DNA of 64,000 nt from Streptomyces odontomachi (GCF_024435355.1 NZ_JAMJWG010000006.1:62001-126000), one strand, 5' to 3'; positions 25,065 to 34,524 are shown, numbered from the stretch's first letter. Translations and numbers: made by a program. Notes: generated from the letters alone by a model not told the origin.

Positions 25065-27611
25065 TCACTCCTTGGCCGTCACCACCGTGACCGGACGGGG
25101 GCGCAGGGCGACCCGGCCCGGCAGGGTGGTGGCCGTGAGGGCCAGCAGCCCGGCGGCGGCGATCAGCGCGGCGTAGCCGAGTGGCGCGACCGCCGGGGCC
25201 GCCGTGCCGGTCATACCGATGCTGAACGCCGTGAGGACGGCCAGCGCGATGCCGCTGCCGAGCGCCGTCGCGAGCAACAGCACCGACAGCGCCTCGATGC
25301 ACAGCATCCGGCGCACCTGGCGGCGGGTGGAACCGGCCAGCCGGAGCAGCGCGAACTCCCGGACGCGTGCGGAGACCGACATGGCCAGGGTGTTGACGAC
25401 GGCGATCGCAGTGAACGCCAGGACCAGCCCCATCGCGAGGTAGTCCGCCTCGGCGTGCGCCCGCTGCCGGGCGGCCTGGAGGTCGTCGACGGCATCCGGG
25501 GCCAGCACCCGCACACCGGGGAAGCCCGCCACGGCCTGCGCGAGTTGCTGCTCCGACCGGGTGGTGGAGACGAGGACGGCGGAGGCGAGCGGGTCGTCGA
25601 CGTGGCGGGCGACCAGGTCGTGCGCCAGGGTGATGTCCCCGAAACCGAGGCCCCGGGCGTAGACGGCTACCACCTTGCAGGTTTCGGGTGTGCCGTCGCC
25701 GAGGGTGAGCCGCAGGGTGCTGCCAGGCCGTAGGTGGAGCTGGTCGGCGGCCAGCTGGCTGACGGCCGCCGTATGGTCGCCCAGGCCCTTGAGGGACCCC
25801 TCGGTGACGTCCGGGTCCCAGGTGCGGGTGAGGCCCTCGGGGGTGACACCCTGCGCCGGGTACGAGTCGAGGCCCACCCGGACCGTGGTGCGGACCACTT
25901 CGGTGGCCACGTCCCCGTCGGTGCGTAGCCGCTGCGCCGCCTGCGCCGGTACGCCGGGCCCCGAGGCGGTCACCACCCAGTCCGCGCGGGTGCCGTCGCC
26001 GGCCTGTGCCCGGGCGGCGGCACCGAGGGTGGGCTGGGCGAACAGCACCGTGCAGGTCATCCCGATCATGAGGGTGAGAGGGGTGACCACGGAGGCCGTG
26101 CGGGCGGCGCTGCCGCGCAGGTTGGCCGTGGCGAGCCGGCCACCGTGCCCGGTCAGCCGCAGCGGACCGCGGAGCACCGCCGCCGCGGCCCGCACGAGGA
26201 GCGGCCCCAGCAGGGCGACGGCGCAGGCGAGCACGATGACGGTCAGGAACGTCACGGGGGTTGAGGCCGGCTCGGTGCGCAGTCGGCCGAGCACGGCGAC
26301 CAGCGTGGCGCCCCCGGCAAGGCACAGCAGTCCGGCCAGGATGCGGCCCAGCCCGAGCCGGGTCCGTTCCTCACCGGCCTCGGCCAGGGCCTCGGTCGGA
26401 CGGATCCGGGCGCTGCGGCGCGCCGCGACACGGGCGGCCGCCCAGGCACCGAGCAGGGTGAGGGCGAGCGCGGCCAGCGGTGGGAAGACGCTGACGACGC
26501 GGTCGAGGGTGTCGGGCACGGCGCCCATGTCCACGAACCGGCCGTACAGCCAGCGGCCCAGGGGTATGCCGGCGAGCGCGCCGAGCACCCCCGCCGCCGC
26601 GCCGATCAGCAGCGCTTCCCGGCCGAGCATCCGGCGGACCTCACGCGGTGTGGCGGCGATGGCGCGCAGCAGGGCGAGCTCGCGGTGCCGCTGCTGGACG
26701 GTGAGGGCGAAGGTGCCGACCACCACCAGCACGGCGACCAGCAGCGCGGTGCCGCCCATCGCCCCGCCCATGCTGACCAGCTGGACCCGGGCACGCGCCG
26801 CGTCCAGGAACTCGACCCGGCCTCGCTCGGCACCGGACGTCACCTGCACCGGGCCGCCGTCGCGTTCCCCCAGGCCGCTGAGCGCGCCGGCGATCGCCGA
26901 CTTCAGCCGCGTGGTGTCCGCACCCCGGGCCGGAACCACGCCCAGCGCGGTGACCTGTCCCGGATGCGCGGCGAGCCGTCGCGCCTCGGCGGCGGAGAAG
27001 AACAGGGCGGTCTGGTGGCGCACGGCGTGAGCGGGGGTGGCGACGCCGGTGACCCGGTAGGTGCGCGGGGCCTGGGTGGACTGCACGGTGAGACGAGCGC
27101 CGGGCTTGATGCCGGCGCGGTCGGCGAACTCACGGTCGACGACGAGGTCTCCCGACCCCCGGGGCGCCGTGCCCGCGGTGAGCCGGTACGGGGTCAAGGC
27201 GGCAGAGTCCCAGGCGTGGCCGTACGCGGGGCGGGAACCGGTGCCGGACGGCGTGAGGGGCGCGGCGGGAAAGGTGAGTTCGGGGATGACCCGGGCCACT
27301 TGGGGCACGCTGCGGACGGTGTCGGCGGCAGCGGCCGGCAGCCAGGCCCGCTCGGCGATCGGCTTGGCCTTGTGCTTGACCTTCGTCTTGCCCTTCTTGT
27401 GCGTGACGGTGGTCTGGTGCACGTTCTGGTCGGCGGAGACGACGATCGGCACGGCCGCGTAGCGCTCGGCTCGTATCGTGCCGCGCAGGCCGGTCTCGAG
27501 GAGCGTGCCGCAGGCGGTGACGAGGGCCGCAGCGCACATCAGGGCGACGAAGGCACCGGCGAAGCCGCCCTTGCGGGCCCGGACCGACCGCAGGGCGTAA
27601 CGCAGCATCAT
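25065..27611 (-). CDS. FtsX/MacB-type ABC permease (two FtsX domains)
   Basis: An 848-aa membrane protein with the two-fold FtsX layout. It has an N-terminal transmembrane helix (about 15-38), a large extracytoplasmic domain with a Lys-rich loop near 75-85, a first three-helix FtsX block (about 275-400), two more helices, a second soluble domain, and a terminal FtsX block (about 700-830) with LALRPRPVTVV at the end. Such permeases work with a separate MacB/LolD-like ATPase in lipoprotein or peptide export or envelope stress. No ATPase gene is adjacent. Its ATG overlaps the stop of the upstream winged-helix regulator (ATGA), so the two are coupled. Confidence 0.85.
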   Translation of the reverse strand: MMLRYALRSVRARKGGFAGAFVALMCAAALVTACGTLLETGLRGTIRAERYAAVPIVVSADQNVHQTTVTHKKGKTKVKHKAKPIAERAWLPAAAADTVRSVPQVARVIPELTFPAAPLTPSGTGSRPAYGHAWDSAALTPYRLTAGTAPRGSGDLVVDREFADRAGIKPGARLTVQSTQAPRTYRVTGVATPAHAVRHQTALFFSAAEARRLAAHPGQVTALGVVPARGADTTRLKSAIAGALSGLGERDGGPVQVTSGAERGRVEFLDAARARVQLVSMGGAMGGTALLVAVLVVVGTFALTVQQRHRELALLRAIAATPREVRRMLGREALLIGAAAGVLGALAGIPLGRWLYGRFVDMGAVPDTLDRVVSVFPPLAALALTLLGAWAAARVAARRSARIRPTEALAEAGEERTRLGLGRILAGLLCLAGGATLVAVLGRLRTEPASTPVTFLTVIVLACAVALLGPLLVRAAAAVLRGPLRLTGHGGRLATANLRGSAARTASVVTPLTLMIGMTCTVLFAQPTLGAAARAQAGDGTRADWVVTASGPGVPAQAAQRLRTDGDVATEVVRTTVRVGLDSYPAQGVTPEGLTRTWDPDVTEGSLKGLGDHTAAVSQLAADQLHLRPGSTLRLTLGDGTPETCKVVAVYARGLGFGDITLAHDLVARHVDDPLASAVLVSTTRSEQQLAQAVAGFPGVRVLAPDAVDDLQAARQRAHAEADYLAMGLVLAFTAIAVVNTLAMSVSARVREFALLRLAGSTRRQVRRMLCIEALSVLLLATALGSGIALAVLTAFSIGMTGTAAPAVAPLGYAALIAAAGLLALTATTLPGRVALRPRPVTVVTAKE

Positions 27612-28375
27612 GGGGTCTCGGTCTCTCTTCCGTGGTGAGATGGGTCGACGTCCCCGGCGGTGCCCGGGGACGGTGTCGTGCCGGCGGCCGGGGCCTGTTC
27701 GGGCACCGGGAAGGCGAGGAAGCGGGTCAGTATCGTGCGCGCCCCGGGCGGGGTCACGGCGTCCGGGCGCTTGTACCGGTTGAGCAGGGCGACGTAGGCC
27801 TCGAAGAACTCGCCGAGCTCGGACAGGGTCAGCCGGATCGTGCCGCGCGAGTACGGGAAGGCGTCCGCCCACTCCCCCGCGTCGGCGCTCGCCTCGCGTT
27901 GCAGCCGCTCGAAGAGTTCCAGGTCCACGGTGTAGGAGATGTGGTTCACCGCGTCCATCACCGCCCGCATTTCGGGGCTCTGCCGGCTGGGCGGCACGAG
28001 GCGCCGGTCGCCAGGAACGGCACGCCACCAGCGCTCCCGGCCGTGGCCACTGCCCCCGGTCTCCTCGACGAAGCCGTTACGAGCCAGTTCGCGCAGGTGG
28101 TAGCTGGTGGCACCGGTGTTGAGCCCGAGGCCGCGTGCGAGCCTCGCGGAGGTGGCGGGGCCGTGCAGGGTGAGGTGGTGCAGTATCTGCTGCCGGCGCG
28201 GCTGCGCCAGCGCCTTGAGCGCGCCGAGGTCGGACAGCTCGTGCGGGACCGGCACGCTGGTGCCGCCTCGAGCGGGTGCCGGCGTGGTGTGTGCGCCCGC
28301 GTGGTGCCGCGTGCGGGTGCCCGTCGTGCCCGGGTCGGGGCTCTGGGGGGTGCGGGAGCCGGGTTCCTGTGCCAT
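27608..28375 (-). CDS. ArsR-type winged-helix regulator
   Basis: A 255-aa regulator. Its winged helix-turn-helix (about residues 45-120) reads DLGALKALAQPRRQQILHHL, ATSARLARGLGLNTGATSYH, then GFVEETGG. A C-terminal helical domain (about 140-235) includes MDAVNHISYTVDLELFERLQ. It precedes and overlaps the FtsX permease and presumably controls it. The ATG at 28375 is chosen over one at 28411 because a perfect palindrome (28392-28411) would otherwise fall in coding sequence; no strong RBS settles this. Confidence 0.8.
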   Translation of the reverse strand: MAQEPGSRTPQSPDPGTTGTRTRHHAGAHTTPAPARGGTSVPVPHELSDLGALKALAQPRRQQILHHLTLHGPATSARLARGLGLNTGATSYHLRELARNGFVEETGGSGHGRERWWRAVPGDRRLVPPSRQSPEMRAVMDAVNHISYTVDLELFERLQREASADAGEWADAFPYSRGTIRLTLSELGEFFEAYVALLNRYKRPDAVTPPGARTILTRFLAFPVPEQAPAAGTTPSPGTAGDVDPSHHGRETETP

Positions 28376-28391
28376 GTGTACACAGTCGTCC

Positions 28392-28411
28392 GTGCACAGG
28401 TATCTGTGCAC
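28392..28411. promoter_or_regulatory. Palindromic operator candidate upstream of the ArsR-type gene
   Basis: GTGCACAG-GTAT-CTGTGCAC is a perfect 8-bp inverted repeat with a 4-base centre, 16 bases upstream of the chosen start codon. It is a natural candidate for autoregulation. Confidence 0.6.
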
Positions 28412-28997
28412 TGCGGTGGGCCGGTGTCTTCAGTGGGGGGTTAGCCCTACCGCTTCGCTCGATCGAGTGATGATCAGCGTCCGAGTTTGCGATGCTCTGG
28501 GGGATTCGGGTTAGCGTGATCGTGCGATCTGGGACGCCGGGTGCGGTGCCAGCGTGCGGGGCCCCTGCTCCACCAGAGAGATGGTTCAGGGCCTCCCCGT
28601 CGCCTCTGGCCGCCCCCATGTGGCCAGGTCGCTAGGGAACCGGCCTCCCGGGCCCGGACCACGGACAGGATCCGTGTCGCCGCCCCGGGGTCGAGTACGC
28701 CGGGGACCAGTACGTCCAAGACCGTTCGGGGCGTGCCAGTGCGCGGACTCACTCCCGCTCACTGCCAAGGAACGGTTAGCCCTACCGCACGACGGTGGGA
28801 AGAGACCTCGGCCGACTGCGCCGAGTTCCAACAGGGCGAGTGGTGCGGGTGCCCGGACACACCTGCGGGGCCCGCTCAACTGCTGAGCGAGCCCCGCTGG
28901 TGCGGTCATCGGCCATGGTGGTCTGTGCGGTGGCCCTCAGGGCGCACCGGTGTGCTTCGGGGCCGGGGGCGGCCCCGCCGGGTCGGATCGGCTCGGA
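28412..28997. other. Gene-free region with a duplicated 15-bp word
   Basis: No convincing gene. GGTTAGCCCTACCGC occurs twice in the same orientation, at 28439-28453 and 28774-28788. The near-palindromic core GGTTAG-CC-CTACC could be a regulatory or element-end sequence. The intervening DNA has no recognisable transposase or RNA. Confidence 0.4.
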
Positions 28998-29810
28998 TCA
29001 ACAGCCGATCTTGGAGGAGCTGACGGCGATGTCGTCGAACCAGAGCGTGTCGCTGCCGTCGGAGTAGCTCTCCCAGCCGAGCCGCAGGTTCTGCAGGGTC
29101 GGATTCCAGCCGGGCCGGGACTGGATCCACTGGTTGTCGATGTCCTGCGTCGAGACGCCGTCCTCGACCAGGCCGTCGACCACGGTGCCGTTGAGCCAGG
29201 TGGTCAGGTGGCCGCTGTCGACACCGAACTCCAGGCAGGACCAGGTGTTGGTGGGCAGCGGCTTGCTCATGCTGACCCCGACCGGGCTCTGCGCGGGAAG
29301 CGTGGCGTCGTCGGACTCACGGTTCCACTGGAGCGCCTGGTTCTGGCCGCCCATGCGCAGGTCCTTGTTGTTGTCGCTGGAGTCCTGCATCGCGGCGAAG
29401 GCGACGTGGCCCGTGGGCAGTGCGGTGGTGTGGTTGACCCAGAAGCGGACATAGAGCGCGCCACCGCCGGACAGCGTGGTGCCCACGAAGGCGTGGTTGC
29501 AGTAGCCCGTCTTGCCGTCCACCTTGATCGACTTGGTGCCGCTGTGCGCCTTGCTGGAGTCGACGGTGGCGGTGCCGGTGCCCGAGCAGTCGCGCACCGT
29601 GGTGTTCCAGCGTCCGGACGGCGTGGTGCCCGTCTGGTCCTCGAAGCCGTCGGTGAAGGCGGTGACCGTGGGGGTGCTGGCCGACGAGCCGGCGGCGAGC
29701 GCGGGCTGCACGGCGAGCTGCCCGAGGGCGCACGCGGCGGTCAGGGACAGGACGGTGCCGACGGCGGCGGTTGTCCGCCGGCGGGCCGGGCGAGCAGATG
29801 ATGAGGCCAT
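28998..29810 (-). CDS. Secreted Cip1-like protein (glucuronan-lyase fold)
   Basis: A 270-aa secreted protein. The signal peptide ends near residue 40 (PALAAG). The mature domain matches the fungal cellulose-induced protein Cip1: DGFEDQ near the start, HSGTKSIKVDGKTGYCNHAF, LYVRFWVNHTTALPTGHVAF, LRMGGQNQALQWNRESDDAT, CLEFGVDSGHLTTWLNG, LGWESYSDGSDTLWFDDIAV and a terminal IGC. Cip1 has a jelly-roll fold related to glucuronan and alginate lyases and is co-expressed with cellulases; its activity is not firmly established. ATG 29810 has a perfect GGAGG site. It stands downstream of the GH48-GH5 operon, behind tandem terminators. Confidence 0.85.
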   Translation of the reverse strand: MASSSARPARRRTTAAVGTVLSLTAACALGQLAVQPALAAGSSASTPTVTAFTDGFEDQTGTTPSGRWNTTVRDCSGTGTATVDSSKAHSGTKSIKVDGKTGYCNHAFVGTTLSGGGALYVRFWVNHTTALPTGHVAFAAMQDSSDNNKDLRMGGQNQALQWNRESDDATLPAQSPVGVSMSKPLPTNTWSCLEFGVDSGHLTTWLNGTVVDGLVEDGVSTQDIDNQWIQSRPGWNPTLQNLRLGWESYSDGSDTLWFDDIAVSSSKIGC

Positions 29811-29976
29811 GTCATCCTCCGGAGGAGAGGGGGGCGGTGCCGGATCGCGCCGCGTCCCACCGTGCCGGCCGGACGGTGCCGGGCCACGGCGGACGGATGC
29901 GGCGGGAAGTGCGGGGTCCCCTGCTCGAACCAAGCCGAGTGTGGGGGGAGGTGCTTCGGCCGCGGCCGGGAAGGCC

Positions 29977-30039
29977 GCGGTGGAGGGCTCCCACCGAGCC
30001 CTCCACCGCGTTCGGTGGTGGTCGCGGTACCACCACCGG
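29977..30039 (-). terminator. Tandem hairpin terminators after the GH5 gene
   Basis: The first stem is 15 bp and perfect (29977-29991 with 29997-30011; core GGTGGAGGGCTC). The second is 10 bp (CGGTGGTGGT/ACCACCACCG, 30014-30039). They lie between the GH5 stop and the Cip1-like gene on the minus strand, so the Cip1-like gene probably has its own promoter in 29811-29976; none was recognised. Confidence 0.75.
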
Positions 30040-30130
30040 GGATCGCGCGTCCGTCGTTCCTCACGAGCGGCGGCGTGAGCGAGGAATCCGCCGCCACGAC
30101 AGGACGCGCTCAGTGGCTTGTCGACCGGCG

Positions 30131-31390
30131 TCAGCCGGTGCCGGCACCCGCCTTCACGGCGGTTGCCACGGGTGGGATGAGGTACGGGGCGATGTGCGAC
30201 TGCTTGTTGCTGTCGACCGTCGTCCAGTCGCCCTGGAGGATGCCGCCGGTGTCACCCGAGTTCGGGTTGATGCACCAGTAGGTGAAGTCCATGCCGCTGG
30301 TGCCGGTGCCCATGTACTTCATCAGGGCGTCCAGCCACTGGGCGTCTTTCGGGTTCTGCAGGGTGCTGCCGAACTCGCCGACCAGCACCGGGGCGATGTT
30401 CTCCTTCTCCAGGTAGCCGAAGAAGTGGTCCCACAGCGCCGGCAGGTTGTCCGGGAAGGACGGGTCGTCGAACCAGGGCTGCTGGGAGACCGAGGTCGCG
30501 TACTCGTGGGCCGAGTACACCAGCTTGTTCGGGACGGTCAACCGGACGGGGTACTCCTTGGCACCGGAGAGGTTGCCACCCCACCAGCCGCACTGCGGAT
30601 CGCCCGTGTCGGAGACGCAGTCGACGCCCTCGACGATGATCAGCCAGTCGGAGTTGACCGACTGGATCGCGTTGCCGGCCCGCTCGGCGGCGAGCCGCCA
30701 GTCGGTGGCCTGGTCGCCGCAGCCCCAGCAGGAGCCGCTTCCACCCTGCACGGAGTGCGGCTCGTTGTGCAAGTCCGCACCGATCACGGTGGTGTTGCCC
30801 GCGTAGTGCTGCGCGAGCATCTTCCAGTCGGCGATCCAGGTGCTCTCGGAGTAGGCACTGGTGTACCACAGCGGGGACTGCTGGCCCGAGTCGGGGCGGT
30901 GCCGGTCGAGGATGACCCGCATGCCCTTGGTGCCCGCGTAGTCGATGATCTTGTCCAGGATCTGGAGGCCGGTGAGGCCCGCCAGGTCCGGGTTCTTGGT
31001 GGGGTCGAGACCGTTGGGGGTGGAGCCCGACTTCAGCATCTCGTTGGAGTACGGCAGGCGCAACGTGTTGTAGCCGAGCTCGGCCATCTGGTCGAGCATG
31101 CTCTGGTAGCTGCGCGCCCACAGGCCGTGCGGGAGGTAGTTGCTGGTCTCGGCGCCGAACCAGTTGATGCCGGTCATCCGGACCTTCGCACCGGTGGCGT
31201 CGACCAGTTGGGAGCCCTCGGCGTGCCAGTAGCCGGTACCCGTGCCGGCGGCCGCAGTGACGGACCGCTCGGACGCCGGGTGGAGTGTCCCGGCTGAGGC
31301 CGCGAGGGACGGGCTCGCCGTCGTCGTAGCGAAGACGACGAGCCCGCACACCGCGGCGATCACGTATCTGACGATACGGAACCGCTTCAT
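30131..31390 (-). CDS. Secreted GH5 endoglucanase (E1/GH5_1-like)
   Basis: A 419-aa secreted enzyme with a signal peptide to about residue 31 (TTASPSLAA). The GH5 (beta/alpha)8 barrel starts with VRMTGINWFGAETSNYLPHG and carries acid/base Glu210 in DLHNEP and nucleophile Glu339 in VGEFGS. HEYATSV and YWCINPNSGDTGGI are characteristic of E1-type GH5 endo-beta-1,4-glucanases. There is no carbohydrate-binding module; the C-terminus ends shortly after the barrel. It follows GH48 by 32 bases with a GGAAGGA site, so both are one operon under the GH48 CebR-type promoter. Confidence 0.9.
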   Translation of the reverse strand: MKRFRIVRYVIAAVCGLVVFATTTASPSLAASAGTLHPASERSVTAAAGTGTGYWHAEGSQLVDATGAKVRMTGINWFGAETSNYLPHGLWARSYQSMLDQMAELGYNTLRLPYSNEMLKSGSTPNGLDPTKNPDLAGLTGLQILDKIIDYAGTKGMRVILDRHRPDSGQQSPLWYTSAYSESTWIADWKMLAQHYAGNTTVIGADLHNEPHSVQGGSGSCWGCGDQATDWRLAAERAGNAIQSVNSDWLIIVEGVDCVSDTGDPQCGWWGGNLSGAKEYPVRLTVPNKLVYSAHEYATSVSQQPWFDDPSFPDNLPALWDHFFGYLEKENIAPVLVGEFGSTLQNPKDAQWLDALMKYMGTGTSGMDFTYWCINPNSGDTGGILQGDWTTVDSNKQSHIAPYLIPPVATAVKAGAGTG

Positions 31391-31422
31391 TGCTTTTCCT
31401 TCCGAGGCGTGAGCCGGATGGC

Positions 31423-34044
31423 TCAGCCGAACAGATCCACGTGGATCGCGAACGCCGTGGCGATCTCGGTCTGGGCCCAGAACCTGTGGTAGGTGAAGCT
31501 CGGAGCCGAGCCACCGCTCAGGTAGGACTGCACCTTGGGCCAGTCCGGGTCGTCCTCGTAGAAGGAGCGGATCGACTCGAAGGTCGCACTGGAGTCGATC
31601 TTGTCGCCGTTGGGCATCGTGCCGGTCCAGCCGGACGGGACGTAGGGGCCCTCACCGGTGGACGAGTCGTACTTGTCGTCGAACCGCTTGTAGTCCTCGC
31701 GGGTCTCCGGCAGGGCGATACCGATGCTGTCCTGGTGCGTGTTGATCGCGTCCAGCAGACCCTCGGCCGTGGTCTGGGCCTCGGTGTCACCCGAGCCGGC
31801 GGCGTAGTACATCAGGGTCTTGGCCAGCGAGGCCGCCACGCCGACGTCCGAGCTGGTGGTGGTGGACACCGTCACGCTCAGGCCGCTGTTGCTGCCCGGG
31901 CTGCTCGCGTTCCAGGTGTCGGGCTGACCGCTCCACGACAGGTCGGACGGGATGGTGAAGGTTCCGTCGCCCACCTTGGTGTTGGCCAGCGCCCAGTCGA
32001 CCCACTTGTCGAGGATCTTCTTGGCGGTGGCGTTCTTGGTCAGCTGGTAGTACTCGGCGACGCGCTCCATGCCCCAGGTCTGGAAGCCGAACCACCGGTT
32101 GGACGGCGGGTCGTGCCAGACCGGCTGCGGGTCGTAGTACATCCCGTAGAAGGTGGAGTCACCGCTCGGCGGGGTGCCGTAGTGGCCGTCCCAGCTGTTG
32201 GTGGCGCCACCGGCGATGCCGCCCTGCGGCGTCTGCAACCACTGGAGGAACTCCAGCTGACGGGTGAGGCTGGTCGCCCAGTCCTGGGCACCGGTCGACG
32301 ACTTCGGCTTCATGTCCGAGTCCGTCGACAGCGCGTACGCGGTCAGCGGGTCCTGGTAGCCCTGGTGAGCCGCACCGTCACCGATGCGCCAGGCCCAGCC
32401 GTTCGACGTGTCGAGCGCGCCGCCCCAGGCGTAGTACCAGGAGATCAGGTAGTGCGAGCTGTCCTTGCCGCTGCCGGCGGAGCAGCTCGGGCTGGTGCAG
32501 TTACCGATCTTCTTGAAGTACTTGTCGTACATCGAGTACCGGAGGTAGTCGCCCATCTTCGTGGCCTTGGCGACCACATCGGAGATGGCGCTGCTCTTGC
32601 CCTGCTTGGCCGCGACCAGCTTGGCCTGGTAGACCACCTGGACGGCACGCGCGTCGGCGTCCGGAGCGTCGGTGTACTTCCACTGCTTGGCGTACGACGC
32701 GTCGCCGGTGAACAGGTCGAGGTACCCGTTCGGACCGCCGTACTTGAAGTCGTCGCAGGACGGCTGGGTGATGGTCTCCCAGACCGACTCCGACGCGCCA
32801 CGCTGGTAGCTGTTGATGTACGACGGACCGCCGTTGGCGCAGCTGCTGTAGCCGTAGACGTTGTCGACGTCCAGCAGCCAGTGCATGCCGTAGATGTCAC
32901 TCGACCCGTACGCGGACTTCAGCTCCCCGGCGATCGGGTCCTGACCGACCGCGACGCCCTTGTCCAGCTGCGCCGGGTAGTCCGACATCTTGTTCGACTC
33001 GGGCGCGTACGTCGCGGGCGAGCTCGCGTTGTACTTGTCGTTCGTCGGCTGGTCGTTGTGCGGCGGGATCGCGTAGGTCTCGATCGACTTCCACGCGTCG
33101 TTCAGCGGCGCCCAGTCCTCGGTCAGCTTGCCGTACTCGGCCTCCAGCCACAGGTAGTAGCTGAACGCCTCCGAGGTGGTCTCGTGGCCCTGGTCAGGAG
33201 CCTCGACCATCAGGGTCTCGACCGAGTGGTACGGGACCAGGATGCCGTTGAAGTTGCGGAAGTAACCGCTGGCCGGGTCCTTGATCTTGTTGTACTGGTC
33301 GAGGAAGGCCTGCTCGTAGTCCGAGGCGGCGGCCTTGAGCTCCTGGACCTTGGCCAGACCCGACTTGTAGCCGTCGGCGCTCGCCCGGAAGGTGGCGTTC
33401 TCGAGGTCGCCGCCCTTCTTGGTGGACGTGACCTGGACCTGCTGGTCCTGGCTCCAGTTCTCGGGGGTGAACGTGAGCGTCTTCTGAGCGGCGCTCAGGT
33501 CCTTGGTGCCGTCAGCCCGCGACACCGACACCGTGACGTCCTTGGACGGCTTGGTGGCGAGGTGGACCCCGAAGGACGTGGACTTGCCCTGCCGGACCTG
33601 CCTGGTGATCGGCGCGGCGATGATCGTCGGCTTCGACAGCACCGTCACGTCGACCGGCTCGGTCGTCGAGGACTTCCCGTCCTTGTTGAACACCTTGGCG
33701 GTGATCTCGTACTGACCCGCCGGAACGTCCTTCCACTTGCCCGTGAACGGGGCAGTGGTGTCCCTGGCCAGCAGGGTCTCGTCGGCGTAGTACTCGACCT
33801 TGCTGACGTCGCCCGTGGTCTTGGTCTGCAGCGGGACGGTCGCGTGCTTGCCCAGGAAGTAGTTCTGACCAACGCCCTTGAGTGAGCTGATCTTCCCTAC
33901 GGACAGCGCGCTCGCGTGCTTCGCCGAGGCGTCGCCCGACTGGGCCACCGACACCGCCGGCAGTGCACCCGCCAGCAGCGCGGCCAGCGCCACCGCACCG
34001 GTGGCAGGGCCGGGCCGCAGCCGGCGTTTCCTATGTGGTCTCAT
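31423..34044 (-). CDS. GH48 cellobiohydrolase with N-terminal Ig-like domains
   Basis: An 873-aa secreted reducing-end cellobiohydrolase. A signal peptide runs to about residue 35. A first Ig-like domain follows (about 50-135, GQYEITAKVFNKDGKSS, VDVTVLS). A second beta-sandwich (about 138-225) with LTFTPENWSQDQQVQVTS resembles Calx-beta-type repeats. The GH48 (alpha/alpha)6 domain covers about 230-873, with HETTSEAFSYY containing catalytic Glu292. GH48 processively releases cellobiose from crystalline cellulose. Many Streptomyces GH48 enzymes carry a CBM2 plus FN3; here no CBM2 is visible. ATG 34044 begins a typical signal peptide; an AGAGAGG site lies 12 bases upstream. Confidence 0.92.
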   Translation of the reverse strand: MRPHRKRRLRPGPATGAVALAALLAGALPAVSVAQSGDASAKHASALSVGKISSLKGVGQNYFLGKHATVPLQTKTTGDVSKVEYYADETLLARDTTAPFTGKWKDVPAGQYEITAKVFNKDGKSSTTEPVDVTVLSKPTIIAAPITRQVRQGKSTSFGVHLATKPSKDVTVSVSRADGTKDLSAAQKTLTFTPENWSQDQQVQVTSTKKGGDLENATFRASADGYKSGLAKVQELKAAASDYEQAFLDQYNKIKDPASGYFRNFNGILVPYHSVETLMVEAPDQGHETTSEAFSYYLWLEAEYGKLTEDWAPLNDAWKSIETYAIPPHNDQPTNDKYNASSPATYAPESNKMSDYPAQLDKGVAVGQDPIAGELKSAYGSSDIYGMHWLLDVDNVYGYSSCANGGPSYINSYQRGASESVWETITQPSCDDFKYGGPNGYLDLFTGDASYAKQWKYTDAPDADARAVQVVYQAKLVAAKQGKSSAISDVVAKATKMGDYLRYSMYDKYFKKIGNCTSPSCSAGSGKDSSHYLISWYYAWGGALDTSNGWAWRIGDGAAHQGYQDPLTAYALSTDSDMKPKSSTGAQDWATSLTRQLEFLQWLQTPQGGIAGGATNSWDGHYGTPPSGDSTFYGMYYDPQPVWHDPPSNRWFGFQTWGMERVAEYYQLTKNATAKKILDKWVDWALANTKVGDGTFTIPSDLSWSGQPDTWNASSPGSNSGLSVTVSTTTSSDVGVAASLAKTLMYYAAGSGDTEAQTTAEGLLDAINTHQDSIGIALPETREDYKRFDDKYDSSTGEGPYVPSGWTGTMPNGDKIDSSATFESIRSFYEDDPDWPKVQSYLSGGSAPSFTYHRFWAQTEIATAFAIHVDLFG

Positions 34045-34475
34045 CGCGAGATGATGCCTCTCTTCTGTGGGGGTGGGCGGTCCTTGGGGCGAACCGCGCA
34101 CATGGTGTCGGCGCAGGTGCGCTGGCACCGGCGAACCACCCCGGCGGCCTGCGCCGCCGAGGCCTTCGCACGTGAGAGCCGGCTCCGGAATGGGCTGGTG
34201 AGCGGCCACTGCGGAGCCGGAGATCAAGGTCGGGCCGAAGCCCGGAACCACACCTCGGGTGAGCCTGCGGACAGGGCGGCAGTGACGTCCTTCCTGCCCT
34301 GTCGCACGCTCTCGCACCACCCGGCGGTACCGAGCAGGACGGGCGCCACGGCCGACGGCTGTGTGGACAGCGACGGCCCCGCGTTCGACAAGAAAAGGTG
34401 TGCCACACGGTCGCGCACGACGTTCCTCCTGTGGGGCGGAGAAAAGGCTCGGCTGTTGCACGTACCGGAAGCCCC

Positions 34476-34524
34476 TGGGAGCGCTTCCAGGGTGGACTGT
34501 AGCCGGGACATGACAGGCTGGAAA
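34476..34524 (-). promoter_or_regulatory. Promoter with CebR-type box for GH48-GH5
   Basis: On the minus strand: TTTCCA (34524-34519), 17 bases, TACAGT (34501-34496), followed by box TGGAAGCGCTCCCA (34489-34476, minus-strand reading) over the expected start of transcription. The untranslated leader to 34044 would be long, about 430 bases, and contains no other recognised element. Confidence 0.6.
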
